Positions 8,912 through 17,427 of a DNA stretch of 64,000 nucleotides are shown one piece after another. The DNA comes from Mycobacterium sp. HUMS_12744610. GTDB taxonomy: Bacteria; Actinomycetota; Actinomycetes; Mycobacteriales; Mycobacteriaceae. Position numbers and translations under genes: made by a program. Below the pieces are notes generated by a model. That model was given only the letters and a program-made list of their open reading frames with translations. It ran no database searches and was not told where the DNA came from. The DNA is taken from contig NZ_JBGEDP010000001.1 in the NCBI RefSeq assembly GCF_041206865.1, forward strand, positions 3,596,001-3,660,000, read 5' to 3'. Position 1 is the first letter of the stretch. Every line of letters starts with the position of its first letter.

Positions 8912-9997
8912 TCAAGATTCACCGCCGATTCTCTGAATGTAGAAAGAACCCGGTTCGCGGCCCTCCGTTAGGTAGGGGCATTTTTCTTTCAATTCCTCGT
9001 AATAATGGTGCCGAAGGAAGTTGATAGCCCCTATCACTTTCCATTCCGTGTTGGACGTTAGAAAAGCTTCGAGCAGATATTGCTCGTTCCAGAAAAGCAC
9101 TTTGTCGACGACCCATGCATTCGGATAATCCCTTGGAGAGAAAATGTCATGGATATGAACAATTACACCATTGTTGAGCACGGGAAGGATTCCCAAAAAC
9201 TCGAACAGGACATCACCCTGGGGTCGGATCACATGCGATGAGTCGATGAACAGTATGTCGTCTGCACCCAACTCCTTGAACATCTGTAAGTCACAATTCT
9301 CAACTTTTTCCCGGATGACTGTGACGCCTAGGCTTTCGAGCCAGTCATTCTCGTAAGGCTCTATCAAGATGTGTTCGCATGAGTAATGCGGATCGACGCG
9401 CTTGTTATCGTCGAGCGCCCGGCGCGCAACTTGGCTCGAAAAGCCGCTACCGATCTCAATAATCCGCTTCGGCTTCTTCGACCGAATCAAACTGTACCAG
9501 TACTCGGCATCTCCCGATTCAAAGGCGCCATTATCAATGTAGAATTCACGACCACCAATCTTCGTCCCTGACAAAGTGGCGAGCTCGGTAGCGTACGAAA
9601 AAGAGGAAAGAAGCTGCAGCTGTTCTTCGATGTTCCAGTCTATTCCCGGCAGGGCCCGCTCTGCCGATAAAAGCTCGCTGATCGGCGCATTGCGGAAAGC
9701 AGGTTCGTGGTAATGATCCCTAATTGGAAAACAGCCAGCGCGCAAAAGCATGGCTTTACACCACGGAAGCTGTTCAACCCCGACCGTTCTGACGTATTTG
9801 AGCAAAACTGCGCCGATAAAGACAAATGGGGCAAGGATAATGTCGACTATCGCCACTATCTTTTTCTCAACCATGCGCATCATATCATTGCTCAACCGGG
9901 GTGACCGCCTCTCCTTTTTCGAAATGAGTCCATCACTGCAATCTGGCCAAGCTTCGTCCCGAACCGCTATCATGATGCTCTGAACTATCAAAGACAA
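8912..9997 (-). CDS. SAM-dependent methyltransferase (class I), low GC
   Basis: The 361-residue frame starts at 9997; internal ATGs at 9883 and 9874 (MVEKKIVAIVDIILAPFVFI) may be the real start, placing a hydrophobic anchor at the N-terminus. The Rossmann SAM site is IIEIGSGFSSQVARRAL, followed by the acidic motif LIEPYENDWLE and DDILFIDSSHV, as in methyltransferase-24-like enzymes. It may methylate a sugar or carboxylate of the glycolipid. The base composition is clearly AT-richer than its neighbours, which points to horizontal acquisition. It sits between an IS110 remnant and a duplicated gene fragment. Confidence 0.75.
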   Translation of the reverse strand: MSLIVQSIMIAVRDEAWPDCSDGLISKKERRSPRLSNDMMRMVEKKIVAIVDIILAPFVFIGAVLLKYVRTVGVEQLPWCKAMLLRAGCFPIRDHYHEPAFRNAPISELLSAERALPGIDWNIEEQLQLLSSFSYATELATLSGTKIGGREFYIDNGAFESGDAEYWYSLIRSKKPKRIIEIGSGFSSQVARRALDDNKRVDPHYSCEHILIEPYENDWLESLGVTVIREKVENCDLQMFKELGADDILFIDSSHVIRPQGDVLFEFLGILPVLNNGVIVHIHDIFSPRDYPNAWVVDKVLFWNEQYLLEAFLTSNTEWKVIGAINFLRHHYYEELKEKCPYLTEGREPGSFYIQRIGGES

Positions 9998-10059
9998 CTA
10001 CTCGCTCGCGATGCAGCTTAGCACGGACGTTGTCGATTCACCGCTATTGATCGTTCGAA

Positions 10060-10585
10060 CATAGGCGTTGGCGTTGGAGCGCTTGGGCAGTAACACGCAG
10101 ATCGCAATCTCCACCCGCTCCAATTTGCCGAGCTCTCCCGACGCGATGATCTGCCCAACACGCGCAGTCAACGGGTAGCGGTATCGGAGCGCCTCCATTA
10201 CGACCCGATCCGAGTTGACGGCCAATTCGGCGACCTCGCGGGCCTCGGCGGAATTGGCGGTGAACGGCTTTTGCACAGCACATGCGTGCCCGCGTCGAGC
10301 GCGGCCCGAGTCCACCTGCCGTGCGCGCTTGTCGGCAGCAGGTTATAGACCAGTTATAGATCGCGTCCAGCTCTGGATCGGCGATCAGCGCCGCGTAGTC
10401 GTCATAAACCCGGTCGACGCCGTGTTTGGCGGCAAAGGCCCGGGCGCGAGACACGTCGCGCGAGGCCACCGCCGCCACGACGACCGCGGTGTTGTCCTTC
10501 GCCGGGGCGAGGAGCGTCATCGGCGCCCAGCGCGACGCGCCCAGGATGCCGATCCACACCGGGGCGGCGGTGCGTCCAGGCACTG
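10060..10585 (-). pseudogene. Gfo/Idh/MocA oxidoreductase fragment, frameshifted
   Basis: This is the second copy of the N-terminal half of the 6816-7820 gene. It starts with the same VRIGILG-type Rossmann segment (here VWIGILGASRWAP) and the identical KDNTAVVVAAVASRDVSRAR stretch. A short insertion/duplication near 10341-10365 and a one-base deletion near 10273 (GCTTTTGCACAG against GCTTTTGGCACAG) break the frame at the QKPF motif. Homology stops abruptly at about 10060, so the whole C-terminal domain is missing. Confidence 0.9.
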
Positions 10586-10586
10586 A
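10060..10586. repeat. direct repeat, unit 2 (with 7307-7823)
   Basis: This is the same-orientation partner of 7307-7823. The match ends within the Gfo/Idh coding region on the left and just past its start codon (CCAGGCACTGAG) on the right. Confidence 0.85.
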
Positions 10587-10683
10587 GGGCGCTACTAACA
10601 GTGGCCGCCTGGGGGATCTCGATCGAGAACGTCGTGGCTCAACCTGCTGGCGCTGAGCCTCATCAACGAGCCCCCTCCCGTCG

Positions 10684-11832
10684 TCAGCCGCGCGCAAGCA
10701 TGCGGTCGACCAGCGCCCCGATCACCGATGCCAGCAGCCGGGCATATTTCTCCGTCGCGTGGTTCTGGTCTTGATACACCAGTGTGTTGCCGACGATGAC
10801 CGGACAGCGGTCCGCGGTGCAGAACAGTCCGGTGAGGTCGACGTAATATCCGCCGGCGGCTTTCGTGGCGGCCGACTCGGCTGCCATGCCAGTTTCGTTG
10901 ACCGCCGTCGATCTTGCCGACGAGCAGGCCGTTGCGTCATCGAGGTGGCCGGACAGGCAGAACGGCGCCTGCACATGCGGATCCGGGATCGGCCCGAGCA
11001 CCAACACTTGCGCACCGGTGCCGCGCAGCTCGAGCACTTCGCGGGTCAGGCTGTCCACCCAGGCTGCGCCGTATGGCGTCATACCGTATTGGGCACCGTA
11101 TCGCCGCATTGCGCTGAGCACGACCAGCCGAGGGTGCTCATCGCGCAACCGGGCGGTGATTTGACCGCCCCATTGCTCACACTCGGTGTACTCCCGGCCA
11201 AAAACAGGGTTGCGAATTGGCAGGTCGAGCAGTGGGCAGGCGACTTTGGCCATGGTTTCCAGCCGCCAATGCCGCAGCTCGGCGACCTGCTGGAGCGCAG
11301 GGCGCCACATTTCAGCGTTCGAGTCGCCGACCAGGGCCAGCGTAATCGGCGAGGTGGTGTCACCCATCGCGCAGTCAGTCTGTCTGATTTCGAAAAAGCT
11401 GAGAAGGCAGCGTTCGGGGGCGAAGAACGATAATTTTGGCGGCCCGGCAAGCGGTGGGTCCAGATTTGACGGTACGGCTCTCAGTGCAACCGATGCCGCG
11501 ACCGCGGCCTGCACCTGCGAAAACGTATTCCGCACAGTCGCGTCAAACACGTCAATGCCAGAGCCCGCGGGTGGAGGCGCCACAGTGACAGTCAGAGTTG
11601 GAGCCTTCGGGCCGCGACCGACTGGGTGTGGCAGCACCACCAGAAACACCACGCCCACACAGACCACTACTGCAGTGGCGCCACCGCCGAGCGCGAGACT
11701 GCGAGTAGCCGACCGACATACAGAAGGGGCGAATCGCAGCGGGTTCTCGATGAAGCGCAGGGTGAGCACCGCCAGCCCGAGGGAAATCGATATCCCCGCC
11801 AGCGCAAGCCAGAAGGCATGACCCACCAAGGG
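10684..11832 (-). pseudogene. acyltransferase (OafA/SGNH), 3' fragment of IS-split gene
   Basis: This is the C-terminal part of a protein paralogous to the 1059-3239 product. It carries the last membrane helix (LTLRFIENPLRFAPS), then the SGNH domain with ALVGDSNAEMW (Ser nucleophile) and DQNHATEKYARL (Asp-x-x-His). The N-terminal part lies at 13380-14416, and the IS3-family element at 11833-13379 separates them. If the IS is removed the reading frames join within the last periplasmic turn of the acyltransferase-3 domain. The fragment lacks its own start signals and is presumably silent. Confidence 0.9.
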
Positions 11833-11922
11833 TGTGTTTTGCGTCTGACTTCGCGATAGAGATCGGTGTGTCGATCAGACGACATCCGACGGGTTCTCCG
11901 AGCTCTCTTGGAGGATCTGATC

Positions 11923-12267
11923 ATGTCCGAAGCAAACTCTGGTGGCGACCGCTCGCACCGTCGCCCGAAGCGGTTCTTGAGCCCGTCGCAGAAGTACGAG
12001 ATATGGCTGCAGCTGGTACGCCAGGAGGTGACGATCGCCGAGGCCGCCGCCAACCATCAGGTGGATCGCACGACGATCATGCGCGTCCGCACGATCGCCA
12101 AGGAAGGTGCGCTGGCCACGCTGGCGGCAGCCAAGCCAGGCGCGGCGGCCCGCCAACGCGACTACGAACTCGATGCCGCCAAGGCCGAGAACGCGCGGCT
12201 GTCCGAGGCACTCAAGGAGATGGCCGTGCGGCTGACGTTGGTCGAGGGAAAAGGGCGCTGGGGCTAA
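11923..12267 (+). CDS. IS3-family transposase OrfA (helix-turn-helix)
   Basis: The start is ATG 11923 (MSEANSGGDRSHRRPK) with GGAGGA seven bases upstream. The 114-residue protein has a helix-turn-helix (SPSQKYEIWLQLVRQE, then IAEAAANHQVDRTTIMRV) and a C-terminal heptad-rich segment (YELDAAKAENARLSEALKEM) that is a likely leucine-zipper dimerisation region. It ends at TAA 12265-12267, shortly after a slippery heptamer that permits fusion to OrfB. Confidence 0.85.
   Translation: MSEANSGGDRSHRRPKRFLSPSQKYEIWLQLVRQEVTIAEAAANHQVDRTTIMRVRTIAKEGALATLAAAKPGAAARQRDYELDAAKAENARLSEALKEMAVRLTLVEGKGRWG
12246..12252 (+). other. candidate programmed -1 ribosomal frameshift site
   Basis: The heptamer G GGA AAA (zero-frame codons GGA AAA) fits the X XXY YYZ slippery rule and lies 13 nt before the orfA stop. 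Slippage by -1 enters the orfB frame, giving the OrfAB transposase expected for IS3-family elements. Confidence 0.7.
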
Positions 12268-13343
12268 GTGGCCGAGTCCCACACCGTGTCGACGTGGCCA
12301 CCAAGACGGCGCTGTTGGGCTTGCTCGACCAGGCGGTCGATGAAGGTTGGACACTGCGCCAGGCATGCCATGCGTTGGAGCTCGGCGAGCTGCGGGCACA
12401 TCGCTGGATCGCTCGCCGAGCGATCGGCCAGCTGGTCGACAAGATCCCTGGTGGGTCGCCCATGCATGGGCTGCTCGACGAAGAAGTCAGCGAGGTCTTG
12501 GCGTTGTTCGACCAGTGGGGCGAGACCGACCGCTCGCACCGCAAGCTTGCTCACCGCGGCTCTTATCTGGGCCGGGTATGGGTGTCACCGTCGAGTGTTC
12601 GTCGGGTCCTGTTCTTGGCGGACAAGCACTTTCGACCACTTCCCAAGCCTGGACGTTCTCAACGCAAGCCCTTCCCGGATTGGGTGGACTACAAGCCGAA
12701 CTCGATCTGGATTTACGATACGACGCACTTCACCAGGGCGGGGATGGCAGTGTTGATCATTCAGGATTTGGTCTCGCGCAAGTGGATCACCGAGGTCGTC
12801 TCCGCTGAGGAAACCTCCACCCAGGTCGAGATCGGGTTCACCGACGCGCTCGACATCGAGGGACTCCTGCAGGCCGTTGAGCGACGCGCCGACGGCCTGG
12901 TCGATATCGGCATCGACGACCAGGCCCGGCCGATCCTGCTCGCGGTGTCCGATAACGGTCCCCAGATGACGTCGGGCTCGACGCGGGAGTTCATGGCCAT
13001 GTCTGCGATCGCCCAGCACTTCGGACGCCCCGGAACGCCGACCGATCAAGCCTGGATCGAGAGTTTCAACGGGCACCTCAAGGCCGAGTTCCCGCACCTG
13101 CTCGCGATCGAGGACCCCGCCACCCTGCGCGCCGAACTTGCCGTCACCCGCCAATTCTGGAACGGAGTCCGGTTGCACGCCGGCATCGGCTATGTCACGC
13201 CCAACGACGAACACGAAGGACGAGGGGAGGCCATCCGCAAAGCACGCCAAGCCGGGCTCGAATCCGCCCGCAACCGCCGACTTGCCTGGCACCGCCAGCA
13301 AAGGCACACTCAACCCATACAGGATCCCGACGATGTTGTCTGA
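12252..13343 (+). CDS. IS3-family transposase OrfB (DDE integrase core)
   Basis: The frame lies -1 to orfA and is open through the overlap; it is probably expressed as an OrfAB fusion. It starts with a helical segment (ATKTALLGLLDQAVDEGWTL) followed by the rve-type DDE core. First Asp is in IWIYDTTHF, second Asp in AVSDNGPQM, and Glu in QAWIESFNGHLKAE, with the family spacing. The frame looks intact, so the element may still be active. Confidence 0.85.
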   Translation, partial: RALGLSGRVPHRVDVATKTALLGLLDQAVDEGWTLRQACHALELGELRAHRWIARRAIGQLVDKIPGGSPMHGLLDEEVSEVLALFDQWGETDRSHRKLAHRGSYLGRVWVSPSSVRRVLFLADKHFRPLPKPGRSQRKPFPDWVDYKPNSIWIYDTTHFTRAGMAVLIIQDLVSRKWITEVVSAEETSTQVEIGFTDALDIEGLLQAVERRADGLVDIGIDDQARPILLAVSDNGPQMTSGSTREFMAMSAIAQHFGRPGTPTDQAWIESFNGHLKAEFPHLLAIEDPATLRAELAVTRQFWNGVRLHAGIGYVTPNDEHEGRGEAIRKARQAGLESARNRRLAWHRQQRHTQPIQDPDDVV

Positions 13344-13379
13344 TCAAACGCGAATGTCTATCGCAAAGTCAGAAACACC

Positions 13380-14416
13380 TCAGGTGCTATGGACCAGAGC
13401 GCCACCATCAACACCGGCCAGTGCCACAGATACCACGAATAGGACACCCGGCCGATCGCCCGCATGGGCCGCACCGCTAGTGCGTGGCCGCATCCTTGCG
13501 CAGGGGCGGCGCAGCCTGCACCGATCACCAACACCGCTCCCAGCACGGGCAACAGCGCCGCGATACCCGGATAGGGTGTTGTCGGGTTCAACCAGGTGCA
13601 GGCCAGCAGGATCAAGCCCAGCCCTGACCAGCCCGCGATTGCGGCGGGCCAGGGCGGAAGTCGGCGCCACTGGCCGGCGGTGAGGGCCACCAGGCCGCCG
13701 GCCGCCAATTCCCAGGCGCGGGTGGGCAGAGAAAAGAACGCCACAGGAGGCGCCAGGCGGGTAAGCGCCAGCGACATCGCGAAGGACACGACCGCGACCA
13801 GCGCGAGGACCAGCAAATATAGGCTCTGCGACGAAGTGGCCCCAGGCCCTGTGCGCCGATGCGCGCGGCGGACGAGCCAAGCCGTACCGATGATCATTGC
13901 CGGCCACACCAGGTAGAACTGCTCCTCCACCCCCAACGACCAGTAGTGCTGAAACGGCGAGGGCGTCGCCGTGGCGGCCAGGTAGTCAACGCCTTGTAGA
14001 GCAAACCAATAGTTGCTGATGTACAACGCGCTCGCGATTCCGTCGCGAATGATCGGTCCGGCCTGCAACACGGGTAGTAGGAAAGCCGCACCAACCATCG
14101 TAACGATGCCCACCGTGGCCGATGCCGGCAGCAGGCGGCGGGCTCGCGCCCCGTAGAAGCGGCCCAGTCGGACGGTGCCGGTGCTACTCGCCTCGCGCCA
14201 CAGCAACCCGGTGATCAGGAAGCCGGAAATGACGAAGAACACGTCGACGCCGACGAATCCGCCGCCGACCCAGGGCACCTCAGCGTGAAACAGGACAACG
14301 GCCACCACCGCGACGGCGCGCAAACCCTCGATGTCCGGCCGAAATCGCTTCTGTGCCGCGCGTTGACTTTGCGTCTCGTCGGTAGGGCCAACGCTGTCGG
14401 CTGGGTGCAAGTTCAC
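13380..14416 (-). pseudogene. acyltransferase (OafA/SGNH), 5' fragment of IS-split gene
   Basis: The original start is GTG 14416 (VNLHPADSVGPTDE). The fragment holds most of the acyltransferase-3 domain (RPDIEGLRAVAVVAVVLFHA, SGFLITGLLWREASSTGTVR, YSWYLWHWPVLMVALWS) and is interrupted by the IS3 element at 13379. The last residues of the open frame (VFLTLR) come from the IS end. A truncated membrane protein could be made, but without its SGNH domain it would probably not function. Confidence 0.9.
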
Positions 14417-14472
14417 CTACCTGGAAAGAGGACGCGATCTTCGAGTCGAGCAATTATCACACACCTGTCCAA
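14417..14472 (-). promoter_or_regulatory. leader of the split acyltransferase gene, matching 1003-1058
   Basis: Read on the minus strand it is TTGGACAGGTGTGTGATAAT, a CTCGACTCGAAG block and AGGTAGGT, nearly the same as the leader of the intact acyltransferase at 1059. Confidence 0.5.
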
Positions 14473-14495
14473 CACGTTGAGTATGTTGGCGAATC

Positions 14496-14672
14496 ATGAC
14501 GTCATCGCCGCCGGATCGGGGGCTTCGGGCGCCTCGGGCTCTCAAAGCGCTGACGCGACGCGGCGGGAAAGTTGTCCTGTTTAAAGCGGAGAACTGGAAT
14601 CGCCAACAACCCTCCGGCCGACGGCTGCTTGGCGGCGCGGGTGACTTCGCCCCGTTTGTCCCTTACAACTGA
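14496..14672 (+). CDS. small ORF upstream of GMC oxidoreductase, uncertain
   Basis: A 58-codon frame from ATG 14496 (MTSSPPDRGLRAPRALKAL) ends with GAGDFAPFVPYN at a TGA that abuts the GAGGAG ribosome-binding site of the following GMC gene, so the two could be translationally coupled. A frame in the same position upstream of the second GMC gene also ends at its ribosome-binding site and contains GGGDYGAFV. I do not recognise the product; it may be the remnant of a larger upstream gene. Confidence 0.3.
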   Translation: MTSSPPDRGLRAPRALKALTRRGGKVVLFKAENWNRQQPSGRRLLGGAGDFAPFVPYN

Positions 14673-14683
14673 GGAGCTCTATT

Positions 14684-16324
14684 TTGGCTGACGGCGATCT
14701 GAGCGCGCGCGAGGCCGAACGCATCGTGTGGGACGTGATCGTGGTGGGCACCGGCATGGGTGGGGGCATGCTGGGCTACTCGCTGGCCCGCTCGGGCCGA
14801 CGCGTGCTGTTCGTCGAAAAAGGACGCTCCACCCTGCCCGGCACACCGGGCACGATCCGCGCGGCCATGCCCGAACTGGCCGAACCCCAGGCGGCACGCT
14901 CCGCAACGACCTACTACGACGCCTTAGCCCGCGCCGGACGCTCCACCGACGAAATCGAAGACATCAGCGGACGCTTCCCCAAACGCTTCGTGCCGTACAT
15001 CGGTGCCGGTACCGGCGGCTCCTCGGCCCTCTACGGCATGGTCTGCGAACGCTTCTTCACCCAAGACTTCACCCCCCGCCAAAACTTCAAGGATCCCGGC
15101 GACTCCACCGTCCCCGAAACCTGGCCGATCACCTACGACCAGCTAGCCCCCTGGTACACCCAGGCCGAAAAACTGCTCGGGGTGCGCGGCGCACCCGATC
15201 CCCTGCGACCCGAAGCCGCCCACGTCAACCTGCCCGCCGCTCCCCCGTTCTCCCCCGACAACCAGCCCCTGGTCAACTACCTGACCGGACGCGGCCTACA
15301 CCCCTACCACCTGCCCATGGCGTGTGACTACACCGACGGCTGTGCCACCTGCCAGACCTATCTCTGCGACCGATCGTGCAAGAACGACGCCGGCCGCAAC
15401 GGCGTGCTACCCGCCCTCACCGAGCACGGCGCCCACCTGATCGACGAATGCCGAGTGCTCCGCCTCGAGGCCGACCACACCCACGTCCGACAGGTGATCG
15501 CCCAACACCACGACGACATGCTGGCACTGAAAGCCAAAGTGGTGGTGCTCGCCGCCGGCGCCCTGGCCACCCCACTGCTCCTACTCAACTCCCGCTCCGG
15601 GCAATGGCCACGCGGACTGGCCAACGGCTCCGACTACGTCGGGCGCAACCTGATGCGCCATTTACTGGACACGATCGAGGTCTGGCCGCACCCCGGCCAC
15701 AAGACCACCGCCGCGAACAAGGAGATCGGGCTCAACGACTTCTACTTCTGGGAGGGCCAAAAGCACGGCACCGTCCAGTCATTCGGCGCGATACCGCCCA
15801 TGCAGTGGCTGACCAACCGCCCCGACTGGCGTGGCAAGGCGCTGCGTGCGATGAGCCCGGCGGTGCGCCAGATCTACACGCGGTTCTTCACCGGCGGGCT
15901 GGTGCTGGCCGCGATGACAGAAGATCTGCCCTATCTGGAGAACCGCGTGCTGCCGTCCGACCGGCCCGGCCTGGACGGCCGTCAGCGGCTGCGCATCAGA
16001 TATCGCTTGCATCCCAGTGAGATCGAGCGCCGGGCGACGTTTTTGCGCGAATTGAAAGCGGTGCTGCAGCCCTTTCGCCACATGTCCGTGGGGAGCGGCG
16101 AAAACAACGGGAACCTGGGTCACGTCTGCGGAACGTGCCGCTTCGGCACCGATCCCAAAACTAGCGTGCTCGACCCGCAAAACCGGGCGCACGAAGTCGA
16201 CAACCTGTACGTGGTGGACACTTCGTTCTTCCCGTCCAGCACCGGCCTGAACCCCAGCCTGACCGTCGCGGCCAACGCGCTGCGCGTGGCCGAGCACGTT
16301 AACCAGGCACAGTTCCCCAGCTGA
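14684..16324 (+). CDS. GMC-family FAD-dependent oxidoreductase, copy 1
   Basis: The TTG start at 14684 is supported by GAGGAG seven bases upstream and by an identical arrangement at the paralogue (38588). The 546-residue protein has the FAD-binding motif VVGTGMGGGMLGYSLA (about 15-30), followed by VEKGRSTLPG. A Cys-rich stretch lies at about 213-236 (GCATCQTYLCDRSCKND), and the GMC C-terminal signature is SSTGLNPSLTVAANALR, with CGTCRFGTDP before it. GMC enzymes oxidise alcohols; homologues with such Cys clusters include sugar dehydrogenases. A Gfo/Idh/MocA gene lies immediately downstream on the opposite strand. The first 60 percent is almost identical to the copy at 38588, the rest diverged. 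Confidence 0.85.
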   Translation: MADGDLSAREAERIVWDVIVVGTGMGGGMLGYSLARSGRRVLFVEKGRSTLPGTPGTIRAAMPELAEPQAARSATTYYDALARAGRSTDEIEDISGRFPKRFVPYIGAGTGGSSALYGMVCERFFTQDFTPRQNFKDPGDSTVPETWPITYDQLAPWYTQAEKLLGVRGAPDPLRPEAAHVNLPAAPPFSPDNQPLVNYLTGRGLHPYHLPMACDYTDGCATCQTYLCDRSCKNDAGRNGVLPALTEHGAHLIDECRVLRLEADHTHVRQVIAQHHDDMLALKAKVVVLAAGALATPLLLLNSRSGQWPRGLANGSDYVGRNLMRHLLDTIEVWPHPGHKTTAANKEIGLNDFYFWEGQKHGTVQSFGAIPPMQWLTNRPDWRGKALRAMSPAVRQIYTRFFTGGLVLAAMTEDLPYLENRVLPSDRPGLDGRQRLRIRYRLHPSEIERRATFLRELKAVLQPFRHMSVGSGENNGNLGHVCGTCRFGTDPKTSVLDPQNRAHEVDNLYVVDTSFFPSSTGLNPSLTVAANALRVAEHVNQAQFPS

Positions 16325-16370
16325 CCCGGCCGATGATGTCCGAAGCGCCTGGGCGAACGGACCGCCACCG

Positions 16371-17363
16371 TCAGGCTGGCATCCGAATCGAAAGGCCCGC
16401 AGCGCGATACATCGCGTCGATGACGGTCATGTTCTCGATCGCTTCTTCCGGTGTCGTCTTGATCGGTTGGTCGCGCAGCACGGCCGCGGCGAAAGCGTCG
16501 AGTTGATACGCATACGTGGGGCGCGCTGCCGCGAAGTTCTCCACCCGCTTCCCCTTGGCCGACCGGACCGAGAAGCGCTGGAAAGGTATCAGCGGATGGA
16601 GCCGCAACTCGCCGCGGTCACCAACTACCCTTACGGTCAACCGCGGCAGGTCGGTCGACCACATCGAGCAGTGGATCCGGCCGGTATGCCCGCCGGCAAA
16701 GCGCAATTCGGCGGTCATGACGCGGTCCACCTCAGCACCGCGCAGCTTGGCCTGCGCCGAAACGACATCCGGAGTCGAACCACCGAACCTGCGCACCATG
16801 TCGACCGCATAACATCCGAGGTCCATGAGCGCGCCCCCACCGAGGGCGTAGTTGTAGCGGTTGCGCGAGGACTTCGGCATCGGAAAGCACCAGTGCCCCT
16901 CGACCCGCTTCAAGTTGCCCAACTCCCCGGAGGCAATGATCTCGTCGACCCGCAAAGCACACGGGTGGTAGCGGTAATGAAAGGCCTCCATCACAACCCG
17001 GTCAGACTTCGCGGCCAGCTCGGCGACCTCGCGGGCCTCGGCTGCATTCGCGGTGAAAGGCTTTTCACACAGCACGTGCTTACCCGCGTCCAGCGCGGCG
17101 CGAGTCCACCTGCCGTGCAAGGCGACCGGTAGCGGGTTGTAGACAGCGTCCAGGTCCGGATCGGCGATCAGCGCCTCATAGGTGTCGTGCACCCGGGCGA
17201 CGCCGTGTTTGGCGGCAAAGGAGTTCGCACGCGACACGTCGCGCGCGGCCACCGCGGCCACCACGACTTCGGCGCTTTTCCGAGCCGGTTTGACAAGCGC
17301 CGTGGGTGCGATGCCCGCTGCCCCCAGAATGCCGATCCGCACCGGGGCGCCGCCTCCAGACAT
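16371..17363 (-). CDS. Gfo/Idh/MocA-family oxidoreductase, canonical motif
   Basis: The start is ATG 17363 (MSGGGAPVRIGILGAAGIAP); longer upstream frames run into the divergent gene. The 330-residue protein has the dinucleotide motif near residue 9, the canonical LCEKPFTAN with catalytic Lys, FHYRYHP and GGGALMDLGCYAVDM. It is a diverged paralogue of 6816-7820. Family members interconvert keto and hydroxy groups on sugars or inositols using NAD(P). Convergence with the GMC oxidoreductase suggests work on the same sugar. Only 64 bp separate its start from that of the divergent GT4 gene. Confidence 0.88.
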   Translation of the reverse strand: MSGGGAPVRIGILGAAGIAPTALVKPARKSAEVVVAAVAARDVSRANSFAAKHGVARVHDTYEALIADPDLDAVYNPLPVALHGRWTRAALDAGKHVLCEKPFTANAAEAREVAELAAKSDRVVMEAFHYRYHPCALRVDEIIASGELGNLKRVEGHWCFPMPKSSRNRYNYALGGGALMDLGCYAVDMVRRFGGSTPDVVSAQAKLRGAEVDRVMTAELRFAGGHTGRIHCSMWSTDLPRLTVRVVGDRGELRLHPLIPFQRFSVRSAKGKRVENFAAARPTYAYQLDAFAAAVLRDQPIKTTPEEAIENMTVIDAMYRAAGLSIRMPA

Positions 17364-17427
17364 GGCCGGGATGCTAGCACCCGACCCACCGCTTTCGTGT
17401 GCCGGCGCGGTTGGGCATACTGTCGCA

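Larger units (their letters stand above)
11833..13379 (+). mobile_element. IS3-family insertion sequence
   Basis: About 1.55 kb with imperfect terminal inverted repeats. The left end (GGTGTGTTTTGCGTCTGACT, then CGCGATAGA) and the complement of the right end (GGTGTTTCTGACTTTGCGATAGA) align. Two overlapping frames, orfA and orfB, have the IS3 arrangement. It is inserted in an acyltransferase gene. The exact end bases are uncertain by 2-3 nt and I could not define a clean target duplication. Confidence 0.85.

Noticed and set aside
11832..12250. Start of the IS3 orfB frame at 11832 as a real 503-residue protein
   Set aside because: The first 140 codons overlap orfA in another frame and lack transposase similarity; -1 frameshifting from orfA explains orfB expression better.
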